Source of the DNA: Peribacillus tepidiphilus
GTDB taxonomy: Bacteria > Bacillota > Bacilli > Bacillales > DSM-1321
Direction of reading: 5' to 3'
Assembly: GCF_009466385.1 (NCBI RefSeq)
Contig: NZ_WIAQ01000023.1
Span: 23,129 to 87,128, forward strand
Length of the DNA stretch: 64,000 nucleotides
Under the pieces are notes generated by a model. That model ran no database searches and was not told where the DNA came from. It was given only the letters and a program-made list of their open reading frames with translations. Below, piece after piece: positions 42,910-52,602 of this stretch (within the stretch, counting starts at the first letter, position 1; every line of letters starts with the position of its first letter). The position numbers and the translations under genes are program-made.

Positions 42910-43680
42910 TTGGTGAAAAACGAACATAGAGAAATCATATACTTACATTTACATGCATCTGATCGCTTTGTCATCTCGAGCGGAATTGGATTTCAGGAGT
43001 TTGCCTTCTCTATTCCGAAACCTTTGCAGAATTTACTTCTCTTAAAACATCGATTTGATGATGGGGAGTTTAATATGAATACACTCCTCGAATTTGTTAC
43101 GCAGGAAAATTTACCACAATTATTAAAAGAAGATGTAAATGGCTATGGAGATTTTTGTTGGGTTGATTTTGATGATGAGATGGGATTAGATGAATTAGAA
43201 GGGTATGAAATTGCAGAGCTTCTATATTTGGGTCATGCTAAGGCTCATTTAAAACCGCCGTTTTTTCGGAAGCTTAACAATCATTATGTGTATCTATCAC
43301 ATGATGATGGATGGTTTAATAAAACGTATTATCGTTCACTCGACACCTTCTTTTATATGCTCACTAAACTCCTGCCTTTAAAAATGGAACGGCTCAAGCT
43401 CGAAAGGACATGGCTGGGGATCAAGAAAAAGAATGAATATCCAGATGTTCCTGTGGAGACGCTGATGAGACTGTCTCATCTTATGGCTGAAGGTATGACG
43501 ATATCATTAAAACATATCCAACAGACACGAAGTCGCTTGGAAATCCCAATTTGGGTGCTGGGAGATTTTATCCATATGGATGATATGATGGAAAGTTTTT
43601 TAGATACAGTCGGACATGAACCAGAGGCCAAAATCATTTATCAAAGAAAAACGAGAGAATGGGCTATTATTCAAAAATAA
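42910..43680 (+). CDS. Conserved hypothetical protein
   Basis: About 256 residues, acidic and aromatic-rich, beginning KNEHREIIYLHLHASDRFVI. No signal peptide, membrane segment or catalytic motif is evident. The ribosome site AGGGGG suits TTG 42910 (7-base gap); GTG 42913 is the alternative. The pattern DDEMGLDELEGYEIAELLYL and FNKTYYRSLDTFFYMLTKLL recurs in bacillary hypothetical proteins as far as I recall, but I cannot name a family. It is divergent from rodA and followed by a terminator. Confidence 0.8.
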   Translation: MVKNEHREIIYLHLHASDRFVISSGIGFQEFAFSIPKPLQNLLLLKHRFDDGEFNMNTLLEFVTQENLPQLLKEDVNGYGDFCWVDFDDEMGLDELEGYEIAELLYLGHAKAHLKPPFFRKLNNHYVYLSHDDGWFNKTYYRSLDTFFYMLTKLLPLKMERLKLERTWLGIKKKNEYPDVPVETLMRLSHLMAEGMTISLKHIQQTRSRLEIPIWVLGDFIHMDDMMESFLDTVGHEPEAKIIYQRKTREWAIIQK

Positions 43681-43684
43681 AGTG

Positions 43685-43773
43685 AAACTTCCATCAGTGG
43701 GGGTCTTACTGCCCGTTAATGCGGGATTAATCAAAAAACGCTTGGATGACACTTATCCAAGCGTTTTATTTTA
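43685..43773 (+). terminator. Dispersed CTGCCCGTTAA repeat plus terminator
   Basis: 43690-43730 holds GGGGTCTTACTGCCCGTTAA and TGCGGGATTAA, a motif seen in reverse orientation near 55360-55384. It is followed by a strong hairpin AAAACGCTTGGAT / ATCCAAGCGTTTT with TATTTTA (43734-43773). Confidence 0.8.
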
Positions 43774-43805
43774 TACTGATTCAATAAGCGACTTTGAATA
43801 GGTAT

Positions 43806-43970
43806 TTACTTTATCAGTTGCAGAATGAGCATCAATAGATGTAAGGCAATAATCATAATAAGCACTTTTAAAAATACACTTATGATGGCTCCTACTTGAC
43901 CGCCTTGAGTCCATTTAACGAATATCCCTAAAATATGAGTAGGAAGAAAGGGAATAATCACAGTATTCAT
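43806..43970 (-). CDS. Small hydrophobic protein, 54 residues
   Basis: An open frame reading MNTVIIPFLPTHILGIFVKW, then TQGGQVGAIISVFLKVLIMI and ending LQLIK. It has one or two membrane segments. The upstream Shine-Dalgarno match is weak (TTGAG), so expression is less certain than for its neighbours. The residue pattern (TQGGQVGAI between helices) looks like a true small membrane protein rather than chance. No family recognised. It converges on the terminator after the hypothetical gene. Confidence 0.5.
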   Translation of the reverse strand: MNTVIIPFLPTHILGIFVKWTQGGQVGAIISVFLKVLIMIIALHLLMLILQLIK

Positions 43971-44156
43971 GAATTACTCAACTATTTTACGAAAATCGTT
44001 CAGATCATGGAGTTGTATGCCTAGCTGTAGATTTCATATCATAATTGTGGGAAGTAAGATTTAATGAAACAAAAACATTTAGATCATTTGTACACATTTT
44101 CGTTTGAAAATGAAAGTGTTACAATATGGATGGAATGATTATTCGGAGGTTATTAG

Positions 44157-45239
44157 ATGAAAACAAGAATTGGGTTATTATATGGTGGTAAATCTGCGGA
44201 GCATAAGGTTTCGCTTCAAACGGCTCTCGCAGTTAATAAGGCTTTAGATTTTAATAAGTTTGAGATATATCCAATTTACATTACGACTGAAGGGAAATGG
44301 ATCACTGGACCCCAGTTAACAAGTCCGGCAAGCACAGTAGAGGAACTCGCTTTTCCGGCTCAAAATTCCCAAACACCTATTGCTTTAGGTACTCAGCTTT
44401 TTCCTGCAGAAAAACCAGAAGAAAAGAGAGGGTATGATGTTATTTTTCCACTCCTTCATGGACCAAATGGAGAAGATGGTACGGTTCAAGGTATGCTCGA
44501 AATCTTGAATATCCCATATGTAGGGAATGGTGTGTTGGCTTCAGCTGCAGGGATGGATAAGGTCATTATGAAAAATATCTTTGCCCAAGCAGGGCTTCCA
44601 CAAGTGAATTACGTTTGGTTCATCCGTTCGGAGTGGGAATCAAACGAAGAAGCTGCCTATGAGAAAGTAGAAAAGGAACTAGGCTATCCTTGTTTTGTAA
44701 AACCTGCTAATTTAGGATCAAGTGTCGGAATAAGCAAATGTACTTCAAGAGAAGAGTTAAAAGCTGCGTTTAAGGAAGCATTCCAATTTGACCGAAAAAT
44801 TATAATAGAAGAAGGCGTTATTGCAAGAGAAATTGAAATTGGTGTGCTCGGTAACGATCATCCTGAATGCTCTGTTGCAGGAGAAATCGTTCCCAAAAAA
44901 GATTTTTATGATTATAAGGCCAAATATGAAGATGGTGATACAGGGCTTATTATTCCAGCTGAGCTTCCGGATGGCGTGTACGAAGAGCTAAAAGCGCTGG
45001 CAATTCGCGCGTTTAAAGCATTGGATTGCTCTGGTTTGGTACGTGCAGACTTTTTCTTGACCAAAGAAGGGAAACTATTCATTAATGAAGTAAACACGAT
45101 GCCTGGTTTCACGCCATTCAGCATGTTCCCGCTTTTATGGAAACATTCGGGTGTGGATTATCCACAGCTTATTGAGAAGCTAGTGGAGCTTGCGAAAGAG
45201 CGCTATGAAGAAAAACAAAAAATTAAGTACACTTTTTAA
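44157..45239 (+). CDS. ddl: D-alanine-D-alanine ligase
   Basis: A 360-residue ATP-grasp enzyme making the D-Ala-D-Ala dipeptide for peptidoglycan. [17 protein letters not shown] (N-terminal site), [27 protein letters not shown] and [18 protein letters not shown] are the conserved segments. CGGAGG precedes the ATG. It begins the ddl-murF-…-ydcK block conserved with B. subtilis. The substrate, D-alanine, is supplied by alr, 12 kb downstream. Confidence 0.97.
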   Translation: MKTRIGLLYGGKSAEHKVSLQTALAVNKALDFNKFEIYPIYITTEGKWITGPQLTSPASTVEELAFPAQNSQTPIALGTQLFPAEKPEEKRGYDVIFPLLHGPNGEDGTVQGMLEILNIPYVGNGVLASAAGMDKVIMKNIFAQAGLPQVNYVWFIRSEWESNEEAAYEKVEKELGYPCFVKPANLGSSVGISKCTSREELKAAFKEAFQFDRKIIIEEGVIAREIEIGVLGNDHPECSVAGEIVPKKDFYDYKAKYEDGDTGLIIPAELPDGVYEELKALAIRAFKALDCSGLVRADFFLTKEGKLFINEVNTMPGFTPFSMFPLLWKHSGVDYPQLIEKLVELAKERYEEKQKIKYTF

Positions 45240-45252
45240 CTTAATGGAATGG

Positions 45253-45298
45253 AAGCAGAGGCTGTAGTCGAGTGACAAAAGCTTCTGCTTTGTTTTCT
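45253..45298 (+). terminator. Possible terminator between ddl and murF
   Basis: AAGCAGA / TCTGCTT short stem with a long loop and TTGTTTTC after it. Weak; readthrough into murF is likely. Confidence 0.45.
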
Positions 45299-45385
45299 GT
45301 TAGGGCTTCCGAGTAAAGAGATTATTTTACATATTTATAAAATCTTAATTGATTCGAAAAAATAACACAGAATGGAGGCAATCTG

Positions 45386-46753
45386 ATGATTAAGCGAAGC
45401 TTACAAGAAATAGCCAGCATGATGAATGGGCAATTGAATAAAGAATATGATATTGAAATCAGAGGAGTATCGATTGATTCAAGAAAGATCGAGGAAGGAA
45501 ATCTATTTATCCCCTTTAAAGGAGAGCATGTGGATGGTCATCAATATGTAAAGAGCGCCATTGAGAAAGGAGCAGGTGCATCTCTATGGCAAAAGGATGT
45601 TCCCAATCCACCTGAGGATATTCCGTTAATTTTTGTAGAAGATCCGTTAAAGGCTCTTCAAGCGCTTGCGAAAAATTATTTAATGCAGCTTTCGGTTAAG
45701 GTTGTGGGCATAACCGGCAGTAACGGAAAAACTACGACAAAAGACATGGTTGCCGCTCTTCTTTCTACTCAATATCGCGTTCATAAAACGAGTGGAAATT
45801 ACAATAACCATATTGGGCTGCCTCTTACCATTTTGACGATGAGCGAAGATACAGAAGTAGCAGTCCTTGAAATGGGAATGAGTGGAAGAGGAGAAATTGA
45901 GCTGTTGTCCAAGCTTGCAGAACCTGACTTGGCCATCATCACGAATATTGGAGAAGCGCATCTTCTAGATTTAGGATCTAGAGAAGGAATAGCTGAAGCA
46001 AAGCTTGAAATTATGTCAGGGCTCAAGGAGGATGGAGTGCTGATTTATCACGGAGATGAGCCTTTATTAAAAGAGCGTGTAGAAGGTCATTCAATAAGAA
46101 ATCTAACTTTTGGCTTGGGTCATCAAAATACTGTGTACGCTGAGTATATAAAGACAAGAGAAAAAGATACCCTATTTAAGACTAATTTATATGGCACGGA
46201 GTTTGTTTTACCGGTTTTAGGAGCACATAATGTACAGAATGCAATGGCAGCGATTCTTGCTGCGAGAGAATTGGGCATAACACCAGAGAATATAAAGGCA
46301 GGTCTCTCTTCCGTACAATTGACCAATATGCGTATGGAAATGAAAAAAGGCAAACGAGGAGAGATCATCATTAATGATGCCTACAATGCTAGTCCGACTT
46401 CTATGAAAGCAGCCATCGATTTGGTAACAGAGCTTACTGGCTTTAATAGGAAAATCCTTGTATTAGGGGATATGCTCGAACTAGGACCAAAAGAAGAGGA
46501 ATTCCACCTGAAAATTGGGGCAATGATTAAACCAGGCTCAGTAGATCAATTGTTTACCTACGGGCGGTTAGGCAAAAAAATAGCAGAGGGCGCTATGAAG
46601 GTTTTACCGAAAGAAGCAATCTTCTCTTACGAAGATAAAGAAGAATTAATTGCAACATTAATAAACCAGGTTAGCAAAAACGATCTCATCCTGGTAAAAG
46701 CATCAAGGGGAATGAAGTTAGAAGAAGTCGTTCAAGCCTTAATGGAAGGGTAA
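45386..46753 (+). CDS. murF: UDP-N-acetylmuramoyl-tripeptide-D-Ala-D-Ala ligase
   Basis: A 455-residue Mur ligase adding D-Ala-D-Ala to UDP-MurNAc-tripeptide. VVGITGSNGKTTTKDM is the ATP loop (about residue 110), with TSGNYNNHIGLPLTIL, EMGMSGRGEIELLSK and NDAYNASPTSMKAAID following in order. GGAGG precedes the ATG. It uses the product of the adjacent ddl and is followed by a strong terminator. Confidence 0.97.
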   Translation: MIKRSLQEIASMMNGQLNKEYDIEIRGVSIDSRKIEEGNLFIPFKGEHVDGHQYVKSAIEKGAGASLWQKDVPNPPEDIPLIFVEDPLKALQALAKNYLMQLSVKVVGITGSNGKTTTKDMVAALLSTQYRVHKTSGNYNNHIGLPLTILTMSEDTEVAVLEMGMSGRGEIELLSKLAEPDLAIITNIGEAHLLDLGSREGIAEAKLEIMSGLKEDGVLIYHGDEPLLKERVEGHSIRNLTFGLGHQNTVYAEYIKTREKDTLFKTNLYGTEFVLPVLGAHNVQNAMAAILAARELGITPENIKAGLSSVQLTNMRMEMKKGKRGEIIINDAYNASPTSMKAAIDLVTELTGFNRKILVLGDMLELGPKEEEFHLKIGAMIKPGSVDQLFTYGRLGKKIAEGAMKVLPKEAIFSYEDKEELIATLINQVSKNDLILVKASRGMKLEEVVQALMEG

Positions 46754-46883
46754 GGAAAGAATGCTTCTGAAGACCGATCAATCGGAATGACGACCGATTT
46801 CCTGCTCCCTAGTGACCAATATATCCGCCTAATAAACGTTTTAATCTGCCTGATTTTGAGTACAACATCCATTGTAAACAATC

Positions 46884-46919
46884 TAAAGCTGTCCTTTATT
46901 TAAAGGGCAGCTTTTGTTA
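46884..46919 (+). terminator. Terminator of murF
   Basis: AAAGCTGTCCTTTA / TAAAGGGCAGCTTTT hairpin (one G-T pair) with a T-rich end. Upstream, 46760-46800 holds a decayed CGGAATGACGACCG piece resembling the CGGTCGTC repeats. Confidence 0.9.
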
Positions 46920-46959
46920 TTAAAAACGCTAATTCAAAATACCATGAATGATACAAATA

Positions 46960-47172
46960 TCATCCATGATTTCGGAATGCTTCATCCGAGAAAGGAGCAA
47001 GGACTCTAAAAGGGTGGATGCCGTGTCCACTTACATCAATAATAATGAGCCCGTATTCTCCTTCACCTAATTCCGTCCAAAAATAGATCTCACCTGATAG
47101 CTGATTGGAAGGTTCAAATATTCCGTTAATTTTCACATAAGGAAAATTCCCCTCTTTAAAAAAATTCCTTCT
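46960..47172 (-). pseudogene. Fragment of a PP2C (RsbU/SpoIIE-type) phosphatase
   Basis: On the minus strand one frame reads VKINGIFEPSNQLSGEIYFW, TELGEGEYGLIIIDVSGHGI, then runs out after about 70 residues. P-S-x-x-x-x-G-x-x-Y and DVSGHG are the metal-binding signatures of the RsbU/SpoIIE PPM phosphatases, whose catalytic domain is about 200 residues. No ribosome site is visible, and the C-terminal two-thirds are missing, so this is a degraded remnant. Confidence 0.8.
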
Positions 47173-47331
47173 TTAAGAATACTTTAAAATATTTATATGC
47201 AGATTAATTTTTGAAATATTTTCATAAATTTGTTGGATATTCTTAACAAACTAAAATTAATATACGATATACTGAAACCGAATGCAGGAAAAAAGACTTA
47301 TTTTTCTTTTTTTACTGGGGGGGATACATTC

Positions 47332-48708
47332 ATGGCTGGATGTCCATTTAAATTTTTCGTGCAAAACCAAAATGGAGCGGTCCATTTTTTCCGTAAACAA
47401 GATTCATCTCAAGATAAGCCTTCCGCTTCTGTGACACATTCTGTTTCTACCCATTCCAGTTCCTATTATCGTGAATTGATGAATGGAAGAGAAGCTACAC
47501 AGGTAAAGTTTGTGGGCTTGACCGAACAAGATATTATTAACCTTACTCATTTAAAGCCTATTTTTGAAAGAAACGTAGATCAGGTTGTAGATGCTTTTTA
47601 CACGAGACTTCAGGAGATTCCTCATCTTACGAATATCATAAAAGAAAACTCCACCATTGACCGACTGAAGCATACATTAAGAAAGTACTTGCTGGATATG
47701 GTTTCAGGAGAAGTGGGGGAACAATATGTCATCCGCAGGAAGGTAATTGGTAATGTCCATAATCGGATCGGTCTATTTCCGGAATGGTATATTGGAGCAT
47801 ATACTTTGATCCAAAATGAGGTATTGCATCTATTGACAAGGGAGTTGGAGCGCTGGGAGGATGTAACCGAATATTATTTGTCGTTCCAGAGACTTTGCTC
47901 GTTTGATATGCAAATTGCCATTGAAACCTATATTGAGTCTTACACTTCTTCTATGATGAAATTTAATGAAATTGAAGAGCTTCAATATAAACTGAATGAC
48001 TCAGCTTCGACATTGGCAGCAAGCGCAGAGCAAACAACCTCATCAATTAGCGATAAAGAAAAACAAGTTCAATTGATGCTGGATGAAATCCGTTCGATTC
48101 AAATGGAATCCAAAAACTTGATCGAACGAGTAGAAGCAGGCAGGAAAAACGTATCTTCTTCTTTGACAAAGGTGGATGGTGTGGTAGATCTCATCCATTC
48201 AACAAAAAGCTTGACTCAAGAATTAAGCGAAAGCTCTGCACAAATTGGACAAGTGGTGAAATCGATTAGAAGCATTTCTAATCAGACAAATATCCTGTCT
48301 TTAAATGCTGCCATTGAAGCGGCTCGCGCTGGTGAACATGGCAGAGGATTTTCTATTGTAGCGCAAGAGGTACGCAAACTTGCTCATCAAACAGAAGATG
48401 CATTAGATCATATTCAAACTCAAATTACAGCTGTTCAGGAAACCATTGAGAAGTTTGAGAAAAGCTTTCAAATTATCGTTGATGAAACAAGCTTATTTAG
48501 AGAAATGAATAATAATATAATAGAAATCCTTGAAAACTCTGTAGACAGTGTCAAGATGAGCGATTCCAGAATTGGTAATTTCGGAAAGGCTGTAAACGAT
48601 TTTAGAAAGACATTTGAAGAAATTTCAAAGGCCTCTAATCAAATTGCTGAAATGGCTGAGCAGCTAAGTTATTTGAATAACGAGCTGACAGATAAGTTTA
48701 AAGCATAA
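47332..48708 (+). CDS. hemAT: Globin-coupled methyl-accepting sensor (HemAT-like)
   Basis: A 458-residue soluble oxygen sensor. The N-terminal sensor globin (about residues 60-220) carries the proximal His in [20 protein letters not shown]. The C-terminal signalling domain has the chemoreceptor hairpin tip ([20 protein letters not shown], then [20 protein letters not shown]). No membrane segment, as in B. subtilis HemAT. ATG 47332 is chosen over a longer frame because of GGGGGGG upstream. O2 binding to its haem probably drives aerotaxis through CheA. The N-terminal 50-residue extension (MAGCPFKFF…) is unusual. Confidence 0.93.
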   Translation: MAGCPFKFFVQNQNGAVHFFRKQDSSQDKPSASVTHSVSTHSSSYYRELMNGREATQVKFVGLTEQDIINLTHLKPIFERNVDQVVDAFYTRLQEIPHLTNIIKENSTIDRLKHTLRKYLLDMVSGEVGEQYVIRRKVIGNVHNRIGLFPEWYIGAYTLIQNEVLHLLTRELERWEDVTEYYLSFQRLCSFDMQIAIETYIESYTSSMMKFNEIEELQYKLNDSASTLAASAEQTTSSISDKEKQVQLMLDEIRSIQMESKNLIERVEAGRKNVSSSLTKVDGVVDLIHSTKSLTQELSESSAQIGQVVKSIRSISNQTNILSLNAAIEAARAGEHGRGFSIVAQEVRKLAHQTEDALDHIQTQITAVQETIEKFEKSFQIIVDETSLFREMNNNIIEILENSVDSVKMSDSRIGNFGKAVNDFRKTFEEISKASNQIAEMAEQLSYLNNELTDKFKA

Positions 48709-48816
48709 ATTAAGATACAATTGATTGAGGTGGCCTTATGAAGCATCATTTAAAATTTGAAGGACAGGTTTAGAGGTTTGTAAAATAGATCAATTTGTAA
48801 AAGTTGTTTAGTATTT

Positions 48817-48847
48817 TACCTCAGAAATGTTTCTGGGGTATTTTTTA
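48817..48847 (+). terminator. Terminator after hemAT
   Basis: TACCTCAGAAA / TTTCTGGGGTA hairpin followed by TTTTTT. An 11-codon frame (48738-48773) between it and hemAT has a Shine-Dalgarno site but no recognisable content. Confidence 0.9.
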
Positions 48848-48898
48848 TGAACGAAGAGTATCTCTAGTGTTATCGGGTATAATGAAAGAAAAAATGTA

Positions 48899-49645
48899 AT
48901 GGTGATCATGATGATTGGGTGTTTGTGTATACATGGATTTACAGGTGCGCCGTTTGAGGTTGAGCCTTTGGCAAATTATTTGAGGAAGCATACGAATTGG
49001 AAAATTGTTGTTCCAACTTTGCCGGGGCACGGAGAAAACGCGAGCTTAAAGGGAATAAAATATACTGACTGGGTGGAATGTGCCGAAAAAGAACTTCTTC
49101 AGCTCTTAAAAGAATGTGAAGAGGTCTATCTAATCGGGTTTTCAATGGGAGGAATGATTGCCTGCTATCTTACATCCAAGTACCCAGTTAAAAAACTCGT
49201 TTTGTTAAGTGCAGCTGCAAAATATATAAACCCTAAGCAACTTGCTCTTGATATGAAGGACTTAATAACGGATTTGTTCTATGGAAAGGTAAAAGAGAAT
49301 GAATTTTACTTACGTTTTAAAAATAAAATAATGAAAACTCCGTTCAGTGCTACACTACAATTTAGAAATCTTGTTGCCTCCTATTCAAAGGCGTTGAAAG
49401 AGGTAAGGGTTCCTACATTTATTGCTCAAGGAAAATCAGACAGCATAGTGCCGCCAAAGAGTGCGGAGTATTTGTACCGGATTATCCCAGCAACATATAA
49501 AAAGCTTTTTTGGGTAGATGAAGCGAAGCATTTAATCTGTCATTGTGAGGGAAAGGAAGCGTTATTTCGTGAAATCTATGTTTTTTTAACAGGAAAACAA
49601 CCTGCTAAAAAGGACGATCGAAAAAATATATTTACCTACGTATAA
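48899..49645 (+). CDS. Alpha/beta hydrolase, carboxylesterase type
   Basis: A 248-residue hydrolase. LCIHGFTGAPFEVEPLANYL holds the oxyanion HG, IGFSMGGMIACYL the nucleophile Ser (about residue 83), GKSDSIVPPKSAEYL the Asp and EAKHLICHCEGKEALF the His. It resembles the Est30/YvaK carboxylesterases that cleave short-chain esters. No signal peptide. Several starts are possible (48899, 48908, 48911), none with a strong ribosome site, so the N-terminal few residues are uncertain. Confidence 0.88.
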   Translation: MVIMMIGCLCIHGFTGAPFEVEPLANYLRKHTNWKIVVPTLPGHGENASLKGIKYTDWVECAEKELLQLLKECEEVYLIGFSMGGMIACYLTSKYPVKKLVLLSAAAKYINPKQLALDMKDLITDLFYGKVKENEFYLRFKNKIMKTPFSATLQFRNLVASYSKALKEVRVPTFIAQGKSDSIVPPKSAEYLYRIIPATYKKLFWVDEAKHLICHCEGKEALFREIYVFLTGKQPAKKDDRKNIFTYV

Positions 49646-49741
49646 CCAATTTGCTTTGTTGCAATAAGATATATCAAGTGTTATTATAATCTTTAAGGCA
49701 ACTTTCGATAAATATGTTTTTTCATATTGCATCAAGAGTTC

Positions 49742-49774
49742 AGGACAATAATTTATTGTCCTTCTTGTTTTTTG
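49742..49774 (+). terminator. Terminator after the esterase
   Basis: AGGACAATAA / TTATTGTCCT hairpin followed by TCTTGTTTTTTG. Confidence 0.88.
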
Positions 49775-49871
49775 TAACAATGAGTGTTGTCTTCCTTAAG
49801 TGATCATATTGACACTTTCGTATAGTATCTTTTGAAAGAGATTTCTTTTAAATCTTGAGATATAAGAACTT

Positions 49872-50154
49872 TTAATGAATAAAATAGGCCAATGCACCCA
49901 AATTTGTAATGCTAATCATAACGCCCAGCAATTCAGACAGCAGAGTTGTTGGTGTGATTTTGTTTTCGCAATTTTTCTAAATTGTTTCAAACTCCAAGCA
50001 TCATAGGCCTGTTTTGTGTAAGAAAAAGCTCGGTTCTTTCCTTAAAATCCTTCTTGTTGATATATTTTCCTAGAGGTAGACTTAACGTTGTGTTGGGATG
50101 CTTCTCATCTTGTATATCGGCATTTGCTGAGGTTTCAATTGGAAGGTAAACTTT
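49872..50154 (-). pseudogene. Decayed gene fragment, unknown family
   Basis: On the minus strand a frame reads VYLPIETSANADIQDEKHPN, TTLSLPLGKYINKKDFKERT, ELFLTQNRPMMLGV, then stops; a shifted frame continues ENKITPTTLLSELLGVMISI and TNLGALAYFIH. The residue composition suggests a broken gene with a frameshift and stop. I cannot name the parent family. The remaining part of 49780-50239 holds no clear gene; 50160-50239 is the cshA leader. Confidence 0.3.
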
Positions 50155-50239
50155 TTAAGGGATATCATTCTTACTGGTGATCATGAGAAAACTTTTTCTA
50201 AAGATATACACAATTTCTCAATAAAAGGAGTTAGAAAAA

Positions 50240-51706
50240 TTGACTTTGTTTAGTGAATTAGGACTTGATAAGTCTACGTTAAGATCGATTGAAAAGATGG
50301 GATTCGAGGAAGCCACTCCGATTCAGGCTCAAACGATTCCGGTAGCTCTAGAAGGCAAGGATATTATTGGACAAGCGCAGACAGGAACAGGTAAAACGGC
50401 AGCATTCGGAATCCCGTTAATGGAGAAAATTGATCCGAAGGCTGAGCACGTGCAAGGAATAGTCATTGCGCCTACTCGTGAGCTTGCGATCCAAGTATCT
50501 GAAGAATTGTATAAATTAGGCTATGGGAAAAAAATCCGTGTTCTTGCAGTATATGGCGGACAGGATATTGAACGCCAAATTCGAGCATTAAAGAAAAAAC
50601 CACATATCATTGTGGGAACACCAGGAAGGCTTTTGGACCACATTAACCGTAAAACGATTCGTTTAGGCAATGTTCATACAGTTGTCTTAGATGAAGCGGA
50701 TGAAATGTTAAACATGGGCTTCATTGAAGATATTGAAGCCATTCTCTCTACAGTTCCTGAAGAGCATCAAACCCTTCTTTTCTCTGCAACTATGCCTGAG
50801 CCGATTCGAAAAATTGCAGAAAAATTCATGCAAGACCCACATCATGTGAAGGTAAAAGCAAAAGAAATGACGGTCGACCGTATTCAGCAATACTATATCG
50901 AGCTAAAAGAAGCTGAGAAGTTTGACGTGCTTACACGTTTATTGGACATTCAGACTCCGGAGTTAGCGATTGTATTCGGTCGTACGAAGAGACGTGTCGA
51001 TGAACTTGCAACTGCGTTAAACCTTCGTGGCTATACGGCCGAAGGAATTCATGGTGACCTAAGCCAGGCAAAGCGCCTTTCTGTCTTAAAGAAATTTAAA
51101 GAGGGAAGCATTGATGTTTTGGTTGCAACGGATGTTGCAGCTCGTGGATTGGATATTTCAGGTGTAACGCATGTTTATAATTTTGACATTCCACAGGACC
51201 CTGAAAGCTACGTTCACCGAATTGGAAGAACAGGCCGTGCTGGGAAAACTGGTTCAGCAGTAACTTTTGTAACGTACAGAGAGAGACCTCAGTTATATGT
51301 AATTGAAAAGACAACCAAGAAGCGAATGGAGCGTTTGAAAACTCCTTCCTTGAGTGAAGCACTAGAAGGTCAGCAAAAAGCTGTAACGGAAAAACTCGTT
51401 TCGATTATTGAAAATGAAGATTTATCCCTTTACTTGCCAAATGCAAAAGACCTTCTTAATAAGTACGATGCAGAACTTATTGTTGCTAGCGTGATCAAGA
51501 GCTTAACGAAAGAGCCTGATAGTACGCCTGTAAAATTAACAGAAGAGCAGCCTCTCCCTGTCAAGAAAGTAAGGGAAACCTTCTCCCGCGATAAGGGTAG
51601 AAACGGAAGAAGCTCAAATGGCCGTAGCAAAGAATACAGCAATAAACGCAGCGGAGAACGTTCAAAAGGAAACTTCAGCCGCGGCAGAAAAGAAAGAACA
51701 AAATAA
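50240..51706 (+). CDS. cshA: DEAD-box RNA helicase CshA
   Basis: A 488-residue helicase. In order: Q motif (TPIQAQTIP), motif I ([10 protein letters not shown]), Ia (PTRELAIQ), Ib (TPGRLLD), II (DEAD), III (SATMP), IV-V ([16 protein letters not shown]) and VI ([10 protein letters not shown]). The C-terminal tail is basic and RG/S-rich (about residues 430-488), as in CshA of the RNA degradosome. TTG start with AAAGGAG upstream. It unwinds mRNA structure in decay and cold adaptation. Its place after murF matches B. subtilis. Confidence 0.96.
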   Translation: MTLFSELGLDKSTLRSIEKMGFEEATPIQAQTIPVALEGKDIIGQAQTGTGKTAAFGIPLMEKIDPKAEHVQGIVIAPTRELAIQVSEELYKLGYGKKIRVLAVYGGQDIERQIRALKKKPHIIVGTPGRLLDHINRKTIRLGNVHTVVLDEADEMLNMGFIEDIEAILSTVPEEHQTLLFSATMPEPIRKIAEKFMQDPHHVKVKAKEMTVDRIQQYYIELKEAEKFDVLTRLLDIQTPELAIVFGRTKRRVDELATALNLRGYTAEGIHGDLSQAKRLSVLKKFKEGSIDVLVATDVAARGLDISGVTHVYNFDIPQDPESYVHRIGRTGRAGKTGSAVTFVTYRERPQLYVIEKTTKKRMERLKTPSLSEALEGQQKAVTEKLVSIIENEDLSLYLPNAKDLLNKYDAELIVASVIKSLTKEPDSTPVKLTEEQPLPVKKVRETFSRDKGRNGRSSNGRSKEYSNKRSGERSKGNFSRGRKERTK

Positions 51707-51720
51707 ATAGGAGTTACAGA

Positions 51721-51757
51721 AAGCTGCCCTATTATAATGGGGCAGTTTTTTTTGCGA
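51721..51757 (+). terminator. Terminator of cshA
   Basis: CTGCCC / GGGGCAG hairpin with a TTTTTTTT tail. Confidence 0.93.
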
Positions 51758-51817
51758 CAAGTAGGTGAGCGAATCACCAGCTCCTGCCCCTTACTAAAAA
51801 GTGTAAAAAGTAACGTT

Positions 51818-51943
51818 TGGCGAGAGTATTCCTGAAACTGGCGGGATTATTGGAAAAACCCGCTGGATTATCAAGAGAACTGGCGGGATTTTTATAAAAA
51901 CCGGCGGGATTACCACCAAAACTGGTGGGATTTTTAGTGGAGC
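51818..51943. repeat. Array of six 21-bp units (TGGCGGGATT type)
   Basis: Units start at 51818, 51839, 51860, 51881, 51902 and 51923, each 21 bp, mostly T/CGGCGGGATT followed by a variable part ending AAAAC. Further, more diverged text to about 52030 may continue it. There is no gene here. Confidence 0.92.
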
Positions 51944-52125
51944 TAACCCAATTCGGAAGGCCTGCAGTTTTTCTTGGGGACTCTGCGAAGTTTTGTAAGT
52001 TTACTGGGTTCTCGTCAGAGCTAGTCGGGCTCTTTCTTCATTTCGTACTAAATAGTATAGAGAGATTAATAGATATTATAGTATACTTACTAAAAATAGC
52101 ATAAATTGTAAAAAGGAGTTTGCGA

Positions 52126-52602
52126 ATGGGAGAGTTGGAAAATATTATCTCAACGAAGGCTTTAAAGGTATGGAGGTTATCGGGCTTTCTGTATGCTTTA
52201 ATTGGAATTATTATTGCAGTAGGACTTACGATTGTGAACGAGCTTTTTGATTGGCCGAAATGGTTATATATGATCTATTGGGGATTAGCATTACTTGAAT
52301 TTGTTCTACTGGTTTTCTTTTTACCTTCTCTTCGGTGGAAGTGGTGGCGCTATGAGGTAAGGGAGCGCGAAATAGAAATTCAAAAAGGGTTGTTTGTTGT
52401 TACAAAAACACTTTTCCCTATGGATCGTGTACAACATGTAGAAACGAAACAGGGTCCGATTTACAGAAAGTATGATCTAGCTGCAGTTCATATTTCTACA
52501 GCTGCGACAGTTCATGTAATCCCTGCATTGGATAGTCTAGAAGCGGATCATCTGCGACAAAAGATTTCCATTCTTGCAAGTGTGGAGGAAGAAGATGTCT
52601 GA
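52126..52602 (+). CDS. ydbS: bPH2-domain membrane protein YdbS
   Basis: A 158-residue protein with two membrane helices (about 18-38 and 47-65) and a bacterial PH-like domain (KWWRYEVREREIEIQKGLFV, VTKTLFPMDRVQHVETKQGP). AAAAGGAG precedes ATG 52126. It is paired and overlapping by 8 bases with ydbT, as in B. subtilis. YdbST contribute to resistance to some lantibiotic-type peptides there (a recalled observation, from the SigW regulon); the mechanism is not established. Confidence 0.93.
   Translation: MGELENIISTKALKVWRLSGFLYALIGIIIAVGLTIVNELFDWPKWLYMIYWGLALLEFVLLVFFLPSLRWKWWRYEVREREIEIQKGLFVVTKTLFPMDRVQHVETKQGPIYRKYDLAAVHISTAATVHVIPALDSLEADHLRQKISILASVEEEDV

Noticed and set aside
48738..48773. 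11-codon frame MKHHLKFEGQV after hemAT
   Set aside because: It has a Shine-Dalgarno site but is too short to judge. No regulatory partner or known leader-peptide pattern.
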